Source: Steinernema hermaphroditum | Lineage: Eukaryota; Nematoda; Chromadorea; Rhabditida; Steinernematidae | Direction: 5' to 3' | DNA: 64,000 nucleotides | Assembly: GCA_030435675.1 (NCBI GenBank) | Contig: CM059622.1 | Coordinates: 10,044,001 to 10,108,000, forward strand | Shown here: in pieces, positions 1 to 11,123 of the stretch | How the letters are laid out: each line of letters opens with the position of its first letter | How positions within the stretch are numbered: the stretch's first letter is position 1 | Notes under the pieces: model-generated | The model's input: the letters and a program-made list of their open reading frames with translations, nothing else | What the model was told of the DNA's origin: nothing | The model's database searches: none | Position numbers and translations under genes: made by a program

Positions 1-224
1 AAACTGGTAAGCTTACTTAGAATGACCATATAACGTTTTAATTCCGATTTCAGAGCGAAAGACTAATCCACAATCATCTTCTGCAGCTATGGAGAGCGGA
101 AGAGAACGCTCGCCGTGCTCGCAGGGAAGAAAGGCAGAGGAGGAAGAAGAAAGAAAAGAAGAAGTCGAAGCGCCGTCACAACCTTCCCCGTAAAGCACGG
201 AACAGCGAGGGCGGACGAGTTTAA
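1..224 (+). CDS. 3' end of an unidentified gene with a basic C-terminal tail
   Basis: Only the last part of the gene is inside the window. Bases 1-6 look like the end of an exon, followed by a 47-nt intron (7-53, GTAAGC...TTTCAG). A final exon at 54-224 reads S-E-R-L-I-H-N-H-L-L-Q-L-W and then a long run rich in Arg, Lys and Glu before the TAA at 222-224. The tail (about 45 residues) is a highly charged helix-former like those at the ends of nucleolar or chromatin proteins, but I do not recognise the family. An AATAAA at 338-343 suits its 3' end. It converges on the isochorismatase-domain gene with about 140 bp between stop codons. Confidence 0.5.
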
Positions 225-337
225 CTTTTTTTCTGACCTCTTCTTATACGTTTTGCGTTTTATAACTGATTTCACGGCGATTCAGACGTATCCGATGCCA
301 ACCTCGCCTGATCAGTACGATATATTCCTATTTTTTA

Positions 338-343
338 AATAAA
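338..343 (+). terminator. Poly(A) signal AATAAA
   Basis: Lies 114 nt after the stop of the first, partial gene. Confidence 0.6.
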
Positions 344-364
344 TATATCTACAGAAAATAGAAA

Positions 365-1103
365 TCATTTTGCATTGTTCAAAAGACCAGTGTCAGGGGC
401 AGAAGTAAGGATAATCTTCTGGACTTCACGGAACTTCGGATGAGCAGCATCTCCAAGAAGCCCTAGAATGACACATTCGCTGGTGGTCAGGACAGCGCCG
501 GCGCGTTCGAGATGTTTGAAGGCAAACATGCTGGAACAACAGATGAGAACAGAATCTTGAAAAAATAACCACCAACCGATCAGTCATCGAGCGGGACGAA
601 ACTGCGTCAACAACGATATGCACGTCGATTCCCTTCTCCAAGAAGTCCAACGTCGTCTGGTACACACAAACGTGACCTTCGATTCCACATAAGATGACAG
701 ATTTTACATCCTTGGCAAGAACTGATTCAACTTCAGGCTTGCACATCGAAAAACGAGTCTTTTCAACAATAGGAACATTAAGTTCCTTCAAATTCAACTC
801 TGCAACGGTGTGTCCCAGACCTGAAAAAAAGCAACTGTTAGACACCAACGAACTCCACTATAACCTTTGGGATACTGTTCCGTAGCGACAACTTTCATGT
901 CCAGAATCTTGGCAGCATCGAGGAGACGCTTGGATACTTGAACCACCTCGGGAAAGTGGCAAATGGTGTTCCTGACAGAATGTATTGAGAGCCGCTCATA
1001 ACACTCACAGGACATACCGAAATTTCTCTTGAAGATCGCAGATGAGAAGGCCCGTATTCTTCGGATGGACACGTTTGATGATGGAACTGGCGGCGGCAGC
1101 CAT
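365..1103 (-). CDS. ISOC2: Isochorismatase domain-containing protein (ISOC1/ISOC2 family)
   Basis: Four exons on the minus strand: 1018-1103, 865-971, 577-820 and 365-530 (603 nt, 200 aa), with introns of 44-46 nt. The length equals that of animal ISOC2 proteins. Visible family features are [11 protein letters not shown] near the N-terminus (the Asp-bearing first strand of the cysteine-hydrolase fold) and G-I-E-G-H-V-C-V, which carries the cysteine nucleophile. These proteins are predicted hydrolases whose physiological substrate is not settled; human ISOC2 has been located in nucleus or mitochondria. A strong 3' splice site (TTTCAG) sits only 6 nt before the ATG, suggesting a trans-splice acceptor. 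It is divergent from the PDZ-GEF gene, with under 100 bp between the starts. Confidence 0.9.
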
Positions 1104-1196
1104 TGTAACCTGAAAGCAATCTGAAGTGACACAGCACAGCGTTCGGAAAAAACAGGAAGAAGAAAATCATAGAACAGGAGCAAGGAATCATGAGTC

Positions 1197-4100
1197 ATGG
1201 AGGCTCTAAATAGATCGATCCAAGACGACGTCCGCACCTCGGCCTACCACTATACACTCAAAGGTCCACCGATCGGAAGACGCGCGCAAACGGAGCGATC
1301 GAAACGTTATCGAGACAGCTGGAAGACGCACGACGTCTCCTCAGTCGGATCGCTCCGGGACCGCGCGAGGACTTCTTCGGCTTCTTCAGCGTTGCCGGAA
1401 GCAGAGTTTTGCATCGGAGATCCGATCGAAGTCACATGTGCGAACAGAATCGATTGACCGAGCGCGATGGCCGCGTCGCATTTGGCCAAACGTCCAGCGA
1501 TGAAGGCTGCTTCGGAGAGGCTCATGGCTACCGTAATCGAAGAGACGGTAGGCGACCGAGAGAACCTTGAGGAGTTGTGACCGGGTGTTCCAGGAGGAGG
1601 ACGACTATGTCGCCTTCGTGAGACCCCAAGGGCGTCCGGTAGTGATAAGGCCGACGGCGAGCAGCACCGAACTCGATGAGCTGTCGGGTGAGTCCCTCGG
1701 TAGTCGTCGCCAGCCACTTCCTGACTGATTCACCTTTAGTTACTCTGACTGTGACCACAATAGAGAGCGACGACACCGTTTTCGCGGGTAATTCGTCGAG
1801 TACGCTGCTGGAAGCCGTGAAACGGAGCCTTGTGAAGCCGGCCGAAAACAGGAGTCCGGCCGAAGTCGGCACCATTTTCGTGAGAGGGCGCCTCGCTGTT
1901 GACTTTTGCGATTTGCGACTTTCAGAACTTCGTGTGTCATCTTCCCTGCCTGGCGAACTTCTCCGACGACACGAAGCGGGCGATCTGTGCGAAGAGCGTT
2001 CTGGCGGTGGTACCCTATGCTGATACGGTCATCTACTCCCTGGGCAACCGAATGGATTCATGGTACACGTGCCCTTTGCTGTCACGTAATAATACTTTGG
2101 AATTTGAGGGGGATCGTACTGAAGGGCGACGTTGAGTCATCTAACGCCCAAGGCCACCGGACTGTCCTCTCCAGGGGCGACGCTTTCGGAGTCCGCCCAG
2201 TTTCCGGCGAGCAGCCAAGTACCTCCACTTTGAGAACCTTCTCGGACGACTCCCATCTGCTGTTGGTTTCCCAGGACGACTACGTCGGCGCTGTGAACGG
2301 CCCGACAGTTCGCACCTTTTACGACGAAGTGTCGGGTGAGGAAACATGTGAAGTGCAACTACAGTGCGTGCGAGCCACTTTTCCTCGTTTTATGTAATCC
2401 CTTTTAAGATCGACGGGCGGATTCCTGATTACCAAAGGGAGCCTGGAGAAGCTCATCGAATGGCTTCTGGAAGGTCACTGGGTGGAATGGGATGAGCACT
2501 TCGCGGAGGATTTCTTCTTGACTTATAGGGTTATCTGCGCCGCGAAGACCCTCTTCCAGCAGCTGCTGACTCACTTTGAGGGGAAGCCGAGCCGTGTGGC
2601 CCAAGTTGTTATCCAATGGATCAACTTCGCCTTCGAGGACTTCGACGGGACGATGTTGAAGATGTTCGAACGCCTACTGGAGTCAGCAAGCATGAGCACG
2701 GAGTTGCTGCTCCTCGACCTCGCACTCAGCGCCCACTCGAAGACCCGATCGATCATTCTGAAGAGAGCGGAGGCGAGCGATCCTCTGGGCTTCGAGTACA
2801 TCTCCAACGGATGGTTCATCACAAAATCGGAAAGGTTCGGCCTGGAGAGAGGCGACCAGGTCAGTTACCGGCTTGTGTGTATGGCGACGTTTTCTGCCCT
2901 CAGATTCTCTCCCTCAATGGTCATAGGCTCCAACAAGTGGTCGTGTCCTTAGGAGAGACATTGCTGCACGGAAGTTGTGTTCTCGATTTGGAGGTGAAGC
3001 AGAATCCACTCGACTTTAAGGAGGCGTTGAAGAACGCGACGAAGCCAAAGAAGTTCCTACGGAAGTTCATTCGCAAGAGCTCCTCGAGGAACACCCGAAG
3101 CGGCCGATCGACTCTTCCGCGGTCCAAACCGACCACAAGCCTTCTCTCCTGCACCGCACCGCCCTTTCCGAAGGAGCGATTGTCCGGAATCGCCGTCAAG
3201 GAACAGCGCTTGGCGACGGAACCGAAGAAAGTTATAAAGGTGTTCCGCGGCGACCAGAGCCACCGCTTCCTGGCGATCTTCTCGCACACTTCAGCACAGA
3301 ACGTCGTCCAGTTGGCCCTACAGGAGTTCGAACTTACCGGCGAGAAGAGCTCAGACTGGTCACTGCTCGAGGTTACCGTAACCCCCGAAGGCGTCGTCAA
3401 GCAGCACAGAATCCCTGACCATGTCTGCTCCCTTCCGAGCCGAGTCCGCTCCACGAACCGTTTCTACTTGAAGCCGAACGCCTCGGACGTCCGTCTTTCG
3501 GACGATGTCCTCGATGACATCGCCTCGAATGTTCTCTCCGTTCTCCAGTGTGACGCCCTCGGCACGGCGAAGTGTCTCCTCCAGCGTCACCAGAATCTGT
3601 TCGCGAAGATCGACCGCGTCGAGTTCGTCCGGCACCTCTTCAAAAAGGGCGCGGAGAGCGACTGGGCGAATCTGAGCGTCTTCGAACGACAGTTCAACTG
3701 GGAAGTCAATTGGGTGATCACGACAGTGTGCTCAGAGAAAAACGTGGGTACCATAGTTCCAGGAACGCTGTGAACGCTTTCTTTCAGGTCCAGCAGCGCG
3801 CCCGCGTGATCAAGAAGTTCATCAAGATAGCGGGCCACTCGCGCAGTCTCCAGAATCTGAACTCGATGTTCGCCATCGTCTCAGGCCTTGTGAATCGATG
3901 CGTCGCCCGACTCCACTCCGCTTGGGAGCGAGTGCCCCAGAAGTACTTGAATCTCCTCGCAGAACTGAAGCGCCTTTGCAACCCGAGCAGAAACATGCTG
4001 GAGTACCGCAAGCATTTGATGGTGGCCTCGCAGAACCCTCCCGTGATTCCCGTTCTGCCTTTCCTTAGCAAAGACCTCTTCTTCGCTAATGACGGAAACG

Positions 4101-4548
4101 CCACCTGGAGCGCCAAGAAGCTTATCAACTTCTCAAAGTTCCGAATGATCGCGGAAATCATCAGAAACTCCCTTGAGATGGCGCGGGTGCCGGAACCGCC
4201 GGAGGAACCGCAGTCGAGCATCAAGGACTGGAAAAACATCTACGAAGAGGAGGAGAAGGCCGTCCAAATCAATGAGTACCTCGACCGTGCGGAGGTCGGT
4301 TTATCCACTACTGTGCCTCTATTCCGTCGATTTAGGTCGTCGAGTCCGAAGTGGAACAGGAGAGGCTGAGCTTTGACTGTGAGCCGAGGCGAAAGCCAGT
4401 GCGTACCCCCAGCACCCTCTCGTCGAAATCTTCGCACTCCGTCAGCAGCGGAAGGACCTCTACCTCCAGTCCGTGGACGAGTCGACGCCTCCCTAATCCG
4501 ATTCCCGTCGAAGCGCCGCCCACTCCCTACAACGAGCGCCTCATCTGA
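1197..4548 (+). CDS. RAPGEF2: PDZ-GEF, Rap guanine nucleotide exchange factor (RAPGEF2/6-type)
   Basis: Activates Rap GTPases at the membrane and at junctions. Confident exons: 1740-1879, 1926-2062, about 2109-2335, 2409-2859, 2904-3743, 3788-4294 and 4336-4548. Domains in order: a cNMP-binding-like domain (ending near 2330); a RasGEF N-terminal domain with D-F-F-L-T-Y-R-V; a PDZ domain (G-L-E-R-G-D-Q-I-L-S-L-N-G across the 2860 intron); a Ras-association domain (K-V-F-R-G-D-Q-S-H-R and V-T-P-E-G-V-V-K-Q); and the CDC25 catalytic domain (N-S-M-F-A-I-V-S-G-L, P-S-R-N-M). The C-terminus ends S-F-D-C-E-P, as in RAPGEF2. An exon near 1580-1687 (V-F-Q-E-E-D-D) probably belongs. The start is unresolved: an ORF opens at 1197, but I could not align it. 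The phase across the 2336-2408 intron also does not close with a consensus donor, so one boundary may be atypical. Confidence 0.88.
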
Positions 4549-4618
4549 AGCAACAATTTCCCTGCACAAATGTATATAAACAACAGAAGAGTTACGGATA
4601 AAATATACACTAGTGGTG

Positions 4619-4832
4619 TCACGAACCTTTTTTCTTCTCCTTTTTCTCCTCTGAAAGGCATACTGTAGGGTCCGGAGGAGCAATGTAACCCACCTTTCGA
4701 CTTTCGTGGTTCCTCCGAGACTGAACCGGCGTCGAGGAACTCGTCGCCCTGGCGGCGTCCGAAGAGGAAGACCGTCACACAGATGAAGATGACCGCCACG
4801 ATGGGGATGAAGATGTTGGCCCCTAAACGCAT
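4619..4832 (-). CDS. Small single-pass membrane protein, about 56 aa
   Basis: Two exons, 4694-4832 and 4619-4650, separated by a 43-nt intron (GTGGGT...TTTCAG), give 56 residues. The N-terminus M-R-L-G-A-N leads straight into a hydrophobic helix (I-F-I-P-I-V-A-V-I-F-I-C-V-T-V-F-L-F). A short Arg-containing stop-transfer follows, then an acidic stretch and a Lys/Glu-rich tail. Without splicing the frame stays open to 101 aa, but the spliced form restores a charged tail typical of SMIM-type micropeptides. I do not recognise a family. It converges on the PDZ-GEF gene, with 70 nt between stop codons. Confidence 0.6.
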
Positions 4833-5422
4833 CTTTAGAGACTACAGAAAGTGGGACAGACGTGCCTTCGACCATATCGTAAACGACGTCCATCCTCGGA
4901 GAAGGATTTAGCGTGCAACGGAGACTACGGCCTGAGACGCGCGCCTTATTTGGAGTTGAGGGCCATAGTGGCCGTGGGGACAAATTGAAAATCAATTTTC
5001 GGAGCGACAAAAGGTGGCACACTCCCGAACGGAAATTCAATTTCCAGCGAAACACTACGGTAGCCTCCTGGCGCTTTGCCAAAAGGCATTTTGGGAGAAA
5101 CGACGTTGGTGGTCCTCGGGGTTTCAATGAACTTGACAGCGTCGGCTGATTTCGTCCTTTTTTTCGAAAAAATTAAAGAGAGATCTGCTTGTGGAAACGG
5201 TTTGTGTGGCTTCTCAGGGAACGTACATGCTAATGATTAGCGACTGCCTCAACGGGTCATCTGTTTGGGTGTGTTCGGCGACAAGTAGCGTGCATTTCGT
5301 CTCGTGCTGTAGCTGTCTATGTCTCCCTTTCTGTCTAGTCTACCAGTCTTCGTTTTCAGAGTTACATCGTGACGAGCGCCTGCTCGAGCACATTCTGTTG
5401 AAGAGATCAGCAAAACGCTAAG
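4833..5422. other. Intergenic, divergent promoter region
   Basis: Separates the start of the minus-strand micropeptide gene from the start of LTV1. The open frames here show no family features, and the stretch just before LTV1 is T-rich. I see no RNA gene or repeat. Confidence 0.5.
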
Positions 5423-6931
5423 ATGGTAGGATCTGGACGTTGTTGTGCGACCGTATCCGTGCCATTTCAGCCAAAGAAAAAGTTTATTAACAAAAATGAG
5501 GCACACACGTTCCGCCTGATGCACCGCAGCCAGCGCGATCCTTTGATCGCCAGCGAGGAAGCCGGTGCGCACGTCCTCCATCCCGTTCAGAACAAGAACA
5601 AGAAGGTCTGTCATCTCGTCTTTCTGTTAATCTTGATTTATTTCTGCAGGACAGCGAAGAGCGCGAGAAGTACGGAATTTACTACGACGATGATTACGAC
5701 TACTTGCAACATCTGCGCGAAGTAAACGAGGTTCTGCCCGCGGAGGCCGTCGACCGAACTGTCATCCGCCTTCCCAAGGGACAGCCGAGTTTCCCAAGCA
5801 CCCTCTTCGAAACCAAAGGGTTCCAACTGAAGGAAGGTCTCCTGAATCAGGCCGCTCCCGTCCATGGCCCCAGGCCTGATCTTGACCCCGATATCATCCG
5901 CGCTTTGGATGGAGATTTCGAGGACTGTGAAGGAGATCTGGAGGACGATTTCTTGGCTATTGCCAATGAAGGTCAGCCGTTCGAAGACCCGGAGATGCCT
6001 ACGCGCAAAGCCGTAGTTCCTCGTCGCCGCAAATTTTCGGACGAAAATGACTCTGATTCGGAAAAGGAAGGCTCCGGAGAGGATGAGGACGAACTCGACA
6101 GCATGGGAGACTTCGGAGGTGACGAAGACAGCCAATGGGACGATAAGAAAACGCGCTTCACAAATTACTCCATGTGTTCTGCCGTCATCAAACGTGAAGG
6201 AGCTCTGAAGTTGCTCGATGATCGTTTCGAAAAGCTCTACGAACAGTACGACGAAGATCAAATGGGCGAGTTAGATATGGAGGACGAGGGGGCGATGGGA
6301 GGTTTCTTGGAACCCGACTCTCTGCGAATTCAGAAGCTCCTTGAGAAGCACCAGGAAAAGGCCGCCGAACGTGGAGAGGGTCTTGTAAGCGTCACATATC
6401 CCTAGCCCATAACTATCGTCTATGTTCCAGGCGAAAGACGAAGTTATCAAGGAGCTAACATTGTCCGCTGCCGCTCGCGAGGAGAACGCCAATGTAGAGG
6501 AGTTCGAGCGCATTTCCATCGATGCCCCCGGCCGCAAAAAGGCAATGTGGGACTGTGAATCGATTCTTTCGACTTATTCTAACCTCTACAACCATCCCGC
6601 CACCCTGTCGCTACCCTCTGTGAGGAAGCGAAAGTTGTGTAGAAAGGATTTGCAGGACGTAGAAGTGAGTTGCGCATTTTGAAGAGCGCCGTTAATTGCT
6701 GTTTTACAGATGATGGACGATACGGCTTCTGTGATAACGGGTAGATCGACGTGTACGGTGCGTCCGAAGGGTGAAACACCGGATGAGCGCCGTGAGCGCA
6801 AAAAGATGGTCAAGGAAGAACGCCGCGAGCGTCGTCAGGAGAAGAAGGCCAACAAAGAGGCTTTCAAGGATATGAAGAAAGAGATCGACAAGCAGGCCGC
6901 CGGTACTCAGCCCAAGTCGAGGAGGTTGTAG
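5423..6931 (+). CDS. LTV1: LTV1, 40S ribosomal subunit biogenesis/export factor
   Basis: Late-acting small-subunit biogenesis factor that binds pre-40S particles. Exons: 5423-5425 (the ATG alone), 5471-5605, 5650-6384, 6431-6664 and 6710-6931, giving 442 aa. The start is set by homology: the ATG spliced to P-K-K-K-F-I-N-K matches the family opening. Reading through the first intron would give an unrelated N-terminus. Other family landmarks are H-R-S-Q-R-D-P, D-D-D-Y-D-Y-L-Q-H-L, D-L-D-P-D-I-I-R-A-L-D, R-F-T-N-Y-S-M, W-D-C-E-S-I-L-S-T-Y-S-N-L-Y-N-H-P, and the basic C-terminal E-R-R-E-R-R-Q-E-K-K-A-N-K. A long acidic Ser/Asp/Glu stretch lies mid-protein, as in orthologues. Introns are 44-46 nt. 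Confidence 0.96.
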
Positions 6932-7642
6932 AGGTTGTAGTGGCTTGGTTCTTCAGCTGGTGTATATATGCAAATCCTCTATAACCTTGACCTGCTGCTG
7001 CGTCGGAGGTTGGCTCAGATCCCTACTTGTTGCTTTCTTTTGTTAAAGTCTATGCTCTGATCAGTTGTTATTCCTATCGGCCCCGTCGAGAGGGTTACAT
7101 AGATGTGGCTGCCTTGAGTGCAGGCTCCGCCCCCCGCTGTCATCAGCGGGCGACTGTCAGCGGCTCCACGCGGCGATGCGATCTGTGGCGCCTGGAGAGT
7201 TGGAGACGTTTTGTGCGCACACAGAGGCGACAGTTCTTACCTGGACGCGCGCATATTGATCCATCGGACGCAAATAAAGGAAGCGATCCCTGTTCGCCCA
7301 TTAGTCCTGTAACAAAACTGTCGAGTGACGTGTCCGCTTTAATGGCGCTGCCTTCTTCCTTTTTGGATGACTCCGCTATTTCTAAACGTCTTCTCGCTTT
7401 TTGTTCTCCTCCGTGCGGCCCCCCGTGACCGACATGTGTTTGAATTGTTTTGCGCGACCGAAATCGATTGTGGCGAGCTTTTTGAAGAAGCCCCGAAAGA
7501 AGAGATGTGGCGTTCACTCCGTACAGAAGCACGCGGGAAGAAGCCCCGTTCAGCCCTGAGAAGGGTTCGCCGCCGAGGGCACGCCTTGTTTTCCTTCGCG
7601 CACAGCGAATGCCAAATACAGAAAGAACTCGTTTCAGAAGTG
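6932..7642. other. Intergenic between LTV1 and the carboxypeptidase gene
   Basis: About 710 bp. An open frame runs from 7367 in frame with the carboxypeptidase start, but it encodes no signal peptide or recognisable domain, so I treat it as 5' leader or promoter. No repeats or RNA genes seen. Confidence 0.5.
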
Positions 7643-10600
7643 ATGCGGCCGAAGCTCTGGGCCTTCGCCGTAACGCTTCTTCTGGCAACGCTGCCAGAGT
7701 GCTCCGGGCTCGACTGGGACTCCGATATCGTGGCGAGCGCCTTCGAGACACAGAAGGCGCACCAGGACGCCCTCTACGAGCACTTCGAGAAGTTTGTGGA
7801 GAACACGAGCTTCTTCGAGAGCCGCGAGGCGGTGGCGAAACGCGTCGGCGACTTCGAGGACATCGCCCGCGAGAAGCTCGTCAACCACAACTACGCCGCC
7901 ATGACCGCCTGGCTCAAGCAGTACAACCTACAGTACCCTCACCTGACGAAGCTCTACTCGGCAGGCAAGAGCACTCAAGGAAGAGACCTGTGGGTGCTCA
8001 TCGTCTCGCGGAAACCCGAGGAGCACGAGCTGCTCAAGCCCGAGTTTAAGTACGTGGGCAACATGCACGGCAATGAGGTGGGTGGCCCTGGCGTCTGAGG
8101 AGCTAAGGACGTCGTTGCAGGTGGTGGGCCGCGAAGCGCTGCTCTACCTCATCGCCGTGCTCTGCGACAACTACGGTAAGAATGAGTACTTGACGTCGCT
8201 GGTGAACAGGACGCGGATCCACATCATGCCTTCGATGAACCCAGACGGATACGAGCTCGGCTTCTCCGGCGACCGAATCGGCTACAAGGGGCGCTCCAAC
8301 ATCAACGGCATCGACCTGAACCGAAACTTCCCTCCACGGTTTCCGTCGCACAAAGAGGAAACTGCCGGCGTGGCGCCCGAGCAAGAGACGCGCGAGGTGA
8401 TGCGCTGGCTGCAGGAATTCCCTTTTGTCCTCTCGGCGAACCTTCACGGCGGCTCCCTGGTCGCCAACTACCCCTTCGACGACTCCCCCACCATGCAGGA
8501 CGTCGAGACACGCTCCCCCGACGACAAGCTCTTCGTGGCGCTCGCCTACACGTACGCCCGGGCACACTCCAACATGTGGAAGACGGGGCGCCGCTGTGGG
8601 CTCAATGCCAACGGCGACTCCTTCTCCAACGGCATCACCAACGGCGCCGGGTGGTACCACCTCGCCGGCGGCATGCAGGACTGGCAGTACGTGCACACGA
8701 ACACCTTCGAGATCACCGTCGAGATGGGCTGTTTCAAGTTTCCCCTCGACAGCATGCTGCCACGCCTCTGGGACGAGCACAAGTTCGCGCTCCTCAAATA
8801 CGTTGAGTGGGCCCACCGCGGCGTCAAGGGCATCATCTCCGACGACGCTGGAAGGCCCCTTCGCGGCGCCGTCGTCTCTCTCGCCAAGGGCGGCACCGGC
8901 AAGAACGTCACCACCACAAAAGACGGCGAGTTCTGGCGGATGCTCCCTCCCGGCGACTACGAGGTGCGCCTTCTTGACCCACCCCAGGCACAGAGTCTTT
9001 TAGATTACGGTATCGCACGAGGAACACCTCCCGCAGACCATCCCAGTGACTGTAGGCCTGAGCCAAGCGACGGTGCTGAACGTCACATTACAGTACCCGT
9101 CGTGCACGGTTAACGATAACGAAAAATTAAAGGTGGCTGTGAGGGGCAAGGGTCCCGTCTCGATCTGCCTGATCGCCATCGACTCCTACGGCGCGCGTCT
9201 CCTGCAACAGAGCGCCAACTTCTCCTGTGACCGGAAGGACCCTTCGGTGGAAGACGTCCTCTCCAAAGCCTCCCTCCACATCATCGCAGACGTCTACCGT
9301 AACTCCGACCACCTACCGTACATCCGGGCGCAGTCTCCCGACGTCCTCCTCGTCTTCGGCTCCGGAGGCGCTGAGTCCGTCGTCTTCAGCGCTGGGCAGA
9401 ACACGCCTAAAGCCTTTAACAAGGACGTCTTTGATGTGAGCCTCGAAAAGTGAGTTCCCTCCACTGTACCCCTACAGTACCCCATCCAGGGCCTTCAACA
9501 CGACGGCGGCCTGCGAGAACGCGTTGGAGTCGTCGAAAGTGGCGTCATCGGTGGACGCGATGCAGCTGGGCGCCGTCTTCGAGCTCGGCATCTCCGCCGG
9601 GTGCTCCGACGCCGTCGACGACGTCTCCAAGAGTCGCGCCGCCATGCTCGGCATGTTCACCAGTCTCATCAACGTCGTCCACAAGGATACGGTAAAGGAG
9701 TTCGCCGTGGTGCCCTCAGCGAACCCACTGGATCACTTCTCACCCGAGCAGGCCGTCTTCTCCACCGCCGCCGGCCTCGATCGCCTCGAGGCGAACTGCG
9801 AGGCCCGTATGCTCTCCGTGGGCCCGATGCGTCTCGTCACGATAGGCTCCGGCTCGAGGGGACCACACACGTTGGTGATGTCGATAGAGCAGAAAACGGA
9901 GACCCTCAGCTACCAGTTTGCGAGTTTCCTCTGCGACAGTCAGGAGCCGGAGGTCAAAGAGCTCCTGGCGGCCTCCTGTGTCGTCTTCCTCCCCGAAATA
10001 CCACACACGCAGATCACGTGCCACGACTACAAGACCATCGTCCCCTTCGAGCAGATCGTCGCCGACGTGAGTGGAAGACGGCAACGCCGAGTGAATGGAG
10101 GTTTTGTTTAGGTGGTGAAGGCAGTTCCCGAAATCGACATGGTGATTCTCCTGGCTACGGGAGGGCTGAAGGTACGGTACACAGACGCCCGAAACAGTTC
10201 GCTCGTCAGGGAGCTCGCTAGGACGTTCATCTCCAAGCACCCCAACATGAAAGTGGTGAGAGGGATGTTGATGTGCCTCCTCAAGAGCCATGATTGCAGG
10301 ATTCAGCCGAGATGTGCTCCAAGACGGTCAATCCCCGACCAGTGATGACCGAACTCCAGTGGAGTAGTAGGCAGTGGATGGCGCCGGACGCCCTTCTGGC
10401 CCAGACCGCCTGCTGCTACGAACCTCGGGGATCCGGACACCTCTTCGACGAGAACAAAGAGTCGCTTATGGCTGTTCTCAAGCAGGTGCGGTCTAGTTTA
10501 CCTGTACAGCCATAGATGCATTATAAGATTCTGTTTTTTTTCTCTGACATTTAGAGTTAAAAATATTTGGAAAAGTCCCCCACTAGTCCTCTAGAATTCC

Positions 10601-11123
10601 TTTGTCTACAGTACTCTTTCAGAGACTCCAAGGCGTGTCTGGTTTCTTCTCGTTTCCACGCGAAGAAGGTGCTTCGCCCAAAGTGACTCTCCTGGAGCAG
10701 CCCGAGAGGTCTGTCCACGTCCAGCCGAACGGATTCTACCACGTGCCTCTTCCCGCAGGCCAGTTCGAGTTGCTTTTTGAGTCCGGCACCGCCGAGACTC
10801 AGAGGCATACCGTAATCGTCTCGCAGAACCGCGACGTCGTCCTCGACGTGCACCTCCACTTCCCGCGCTCCTTCTTCTCGCTCAACACCCTCTTCATGGC
10901 CTTCTTGGTCTTCTGCCTTCTTCTCTCCTTGGTGGTAAGTCCTCGTCCAAAGATGCCTAACAGCCCCTTCTCCTTTCAGTTCTGCTGGTACGTTCGCGCC
11001 CAGAGGTTCCAACCCGACCGACGGGGCTACCGCGGCGACTTTGAGGCCGTTCCTCTGAAGAACGCCGACTCGGATTCCGAATCCGACGACGAACTGCTCA
11101 ACTTTAGGACTTTTAAACGGTGA
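7643..11123 (+). CDS. CPD: Carboxypeptidase D-like type I membrane metallocarboxypeptidase (M14B)
   Basis: Removes C-terminal Lys/Arg from peptides in the secretory pathway. Eight exons: 7643-8077, 8121-8963, 9004-9449, 9490-10066, 10112-10255, 10300-10485, 10623-10934 and 10980-11123 (1,028 aa). The start at 7643 gives a signal peptide (L-W-A-F-A-V-T-L-L-L-A-T-L). The first catalytic domain is complete: M-H-G-N-E, N-P-D-G-Y-E, D-L-N-R-N-F-P, L-H-G-G-S-L-V-A-N-Y-P-F-D, G-G-M-Q-D-W-Q-Y, and E-I-T-V-E with the catalytic Glu. A transthyretin-like domain follows. A second carboxypeptidase-like domain (exons 4-6) keeps T-A-C-C-Y-E-P and D-E-N-K-E-S-L but lacks the zinc motif and catalytic Glu, so it should be inactive. 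A second transthyretin-like domain, one TM helix (near 10870-10935) and an acidic tail end the protein. Vertebrate CPD has three carboxypeptidase domains, so this is shorter. Confidence 0.92.

Noticed and set aside
4240..5127. 295-codon minus ORF across the PDZ-GEF 3' end
   Set aside because: Antisense shadow of the PDZ-GEF exon and of the micropeptide in another frame; no domain.
9450..9477. A 28-nt intron in the CPD-like gene
   Set aside because: A 40-nt intron ending at 9489 is also in frame and fits the length distribution of the other introns.
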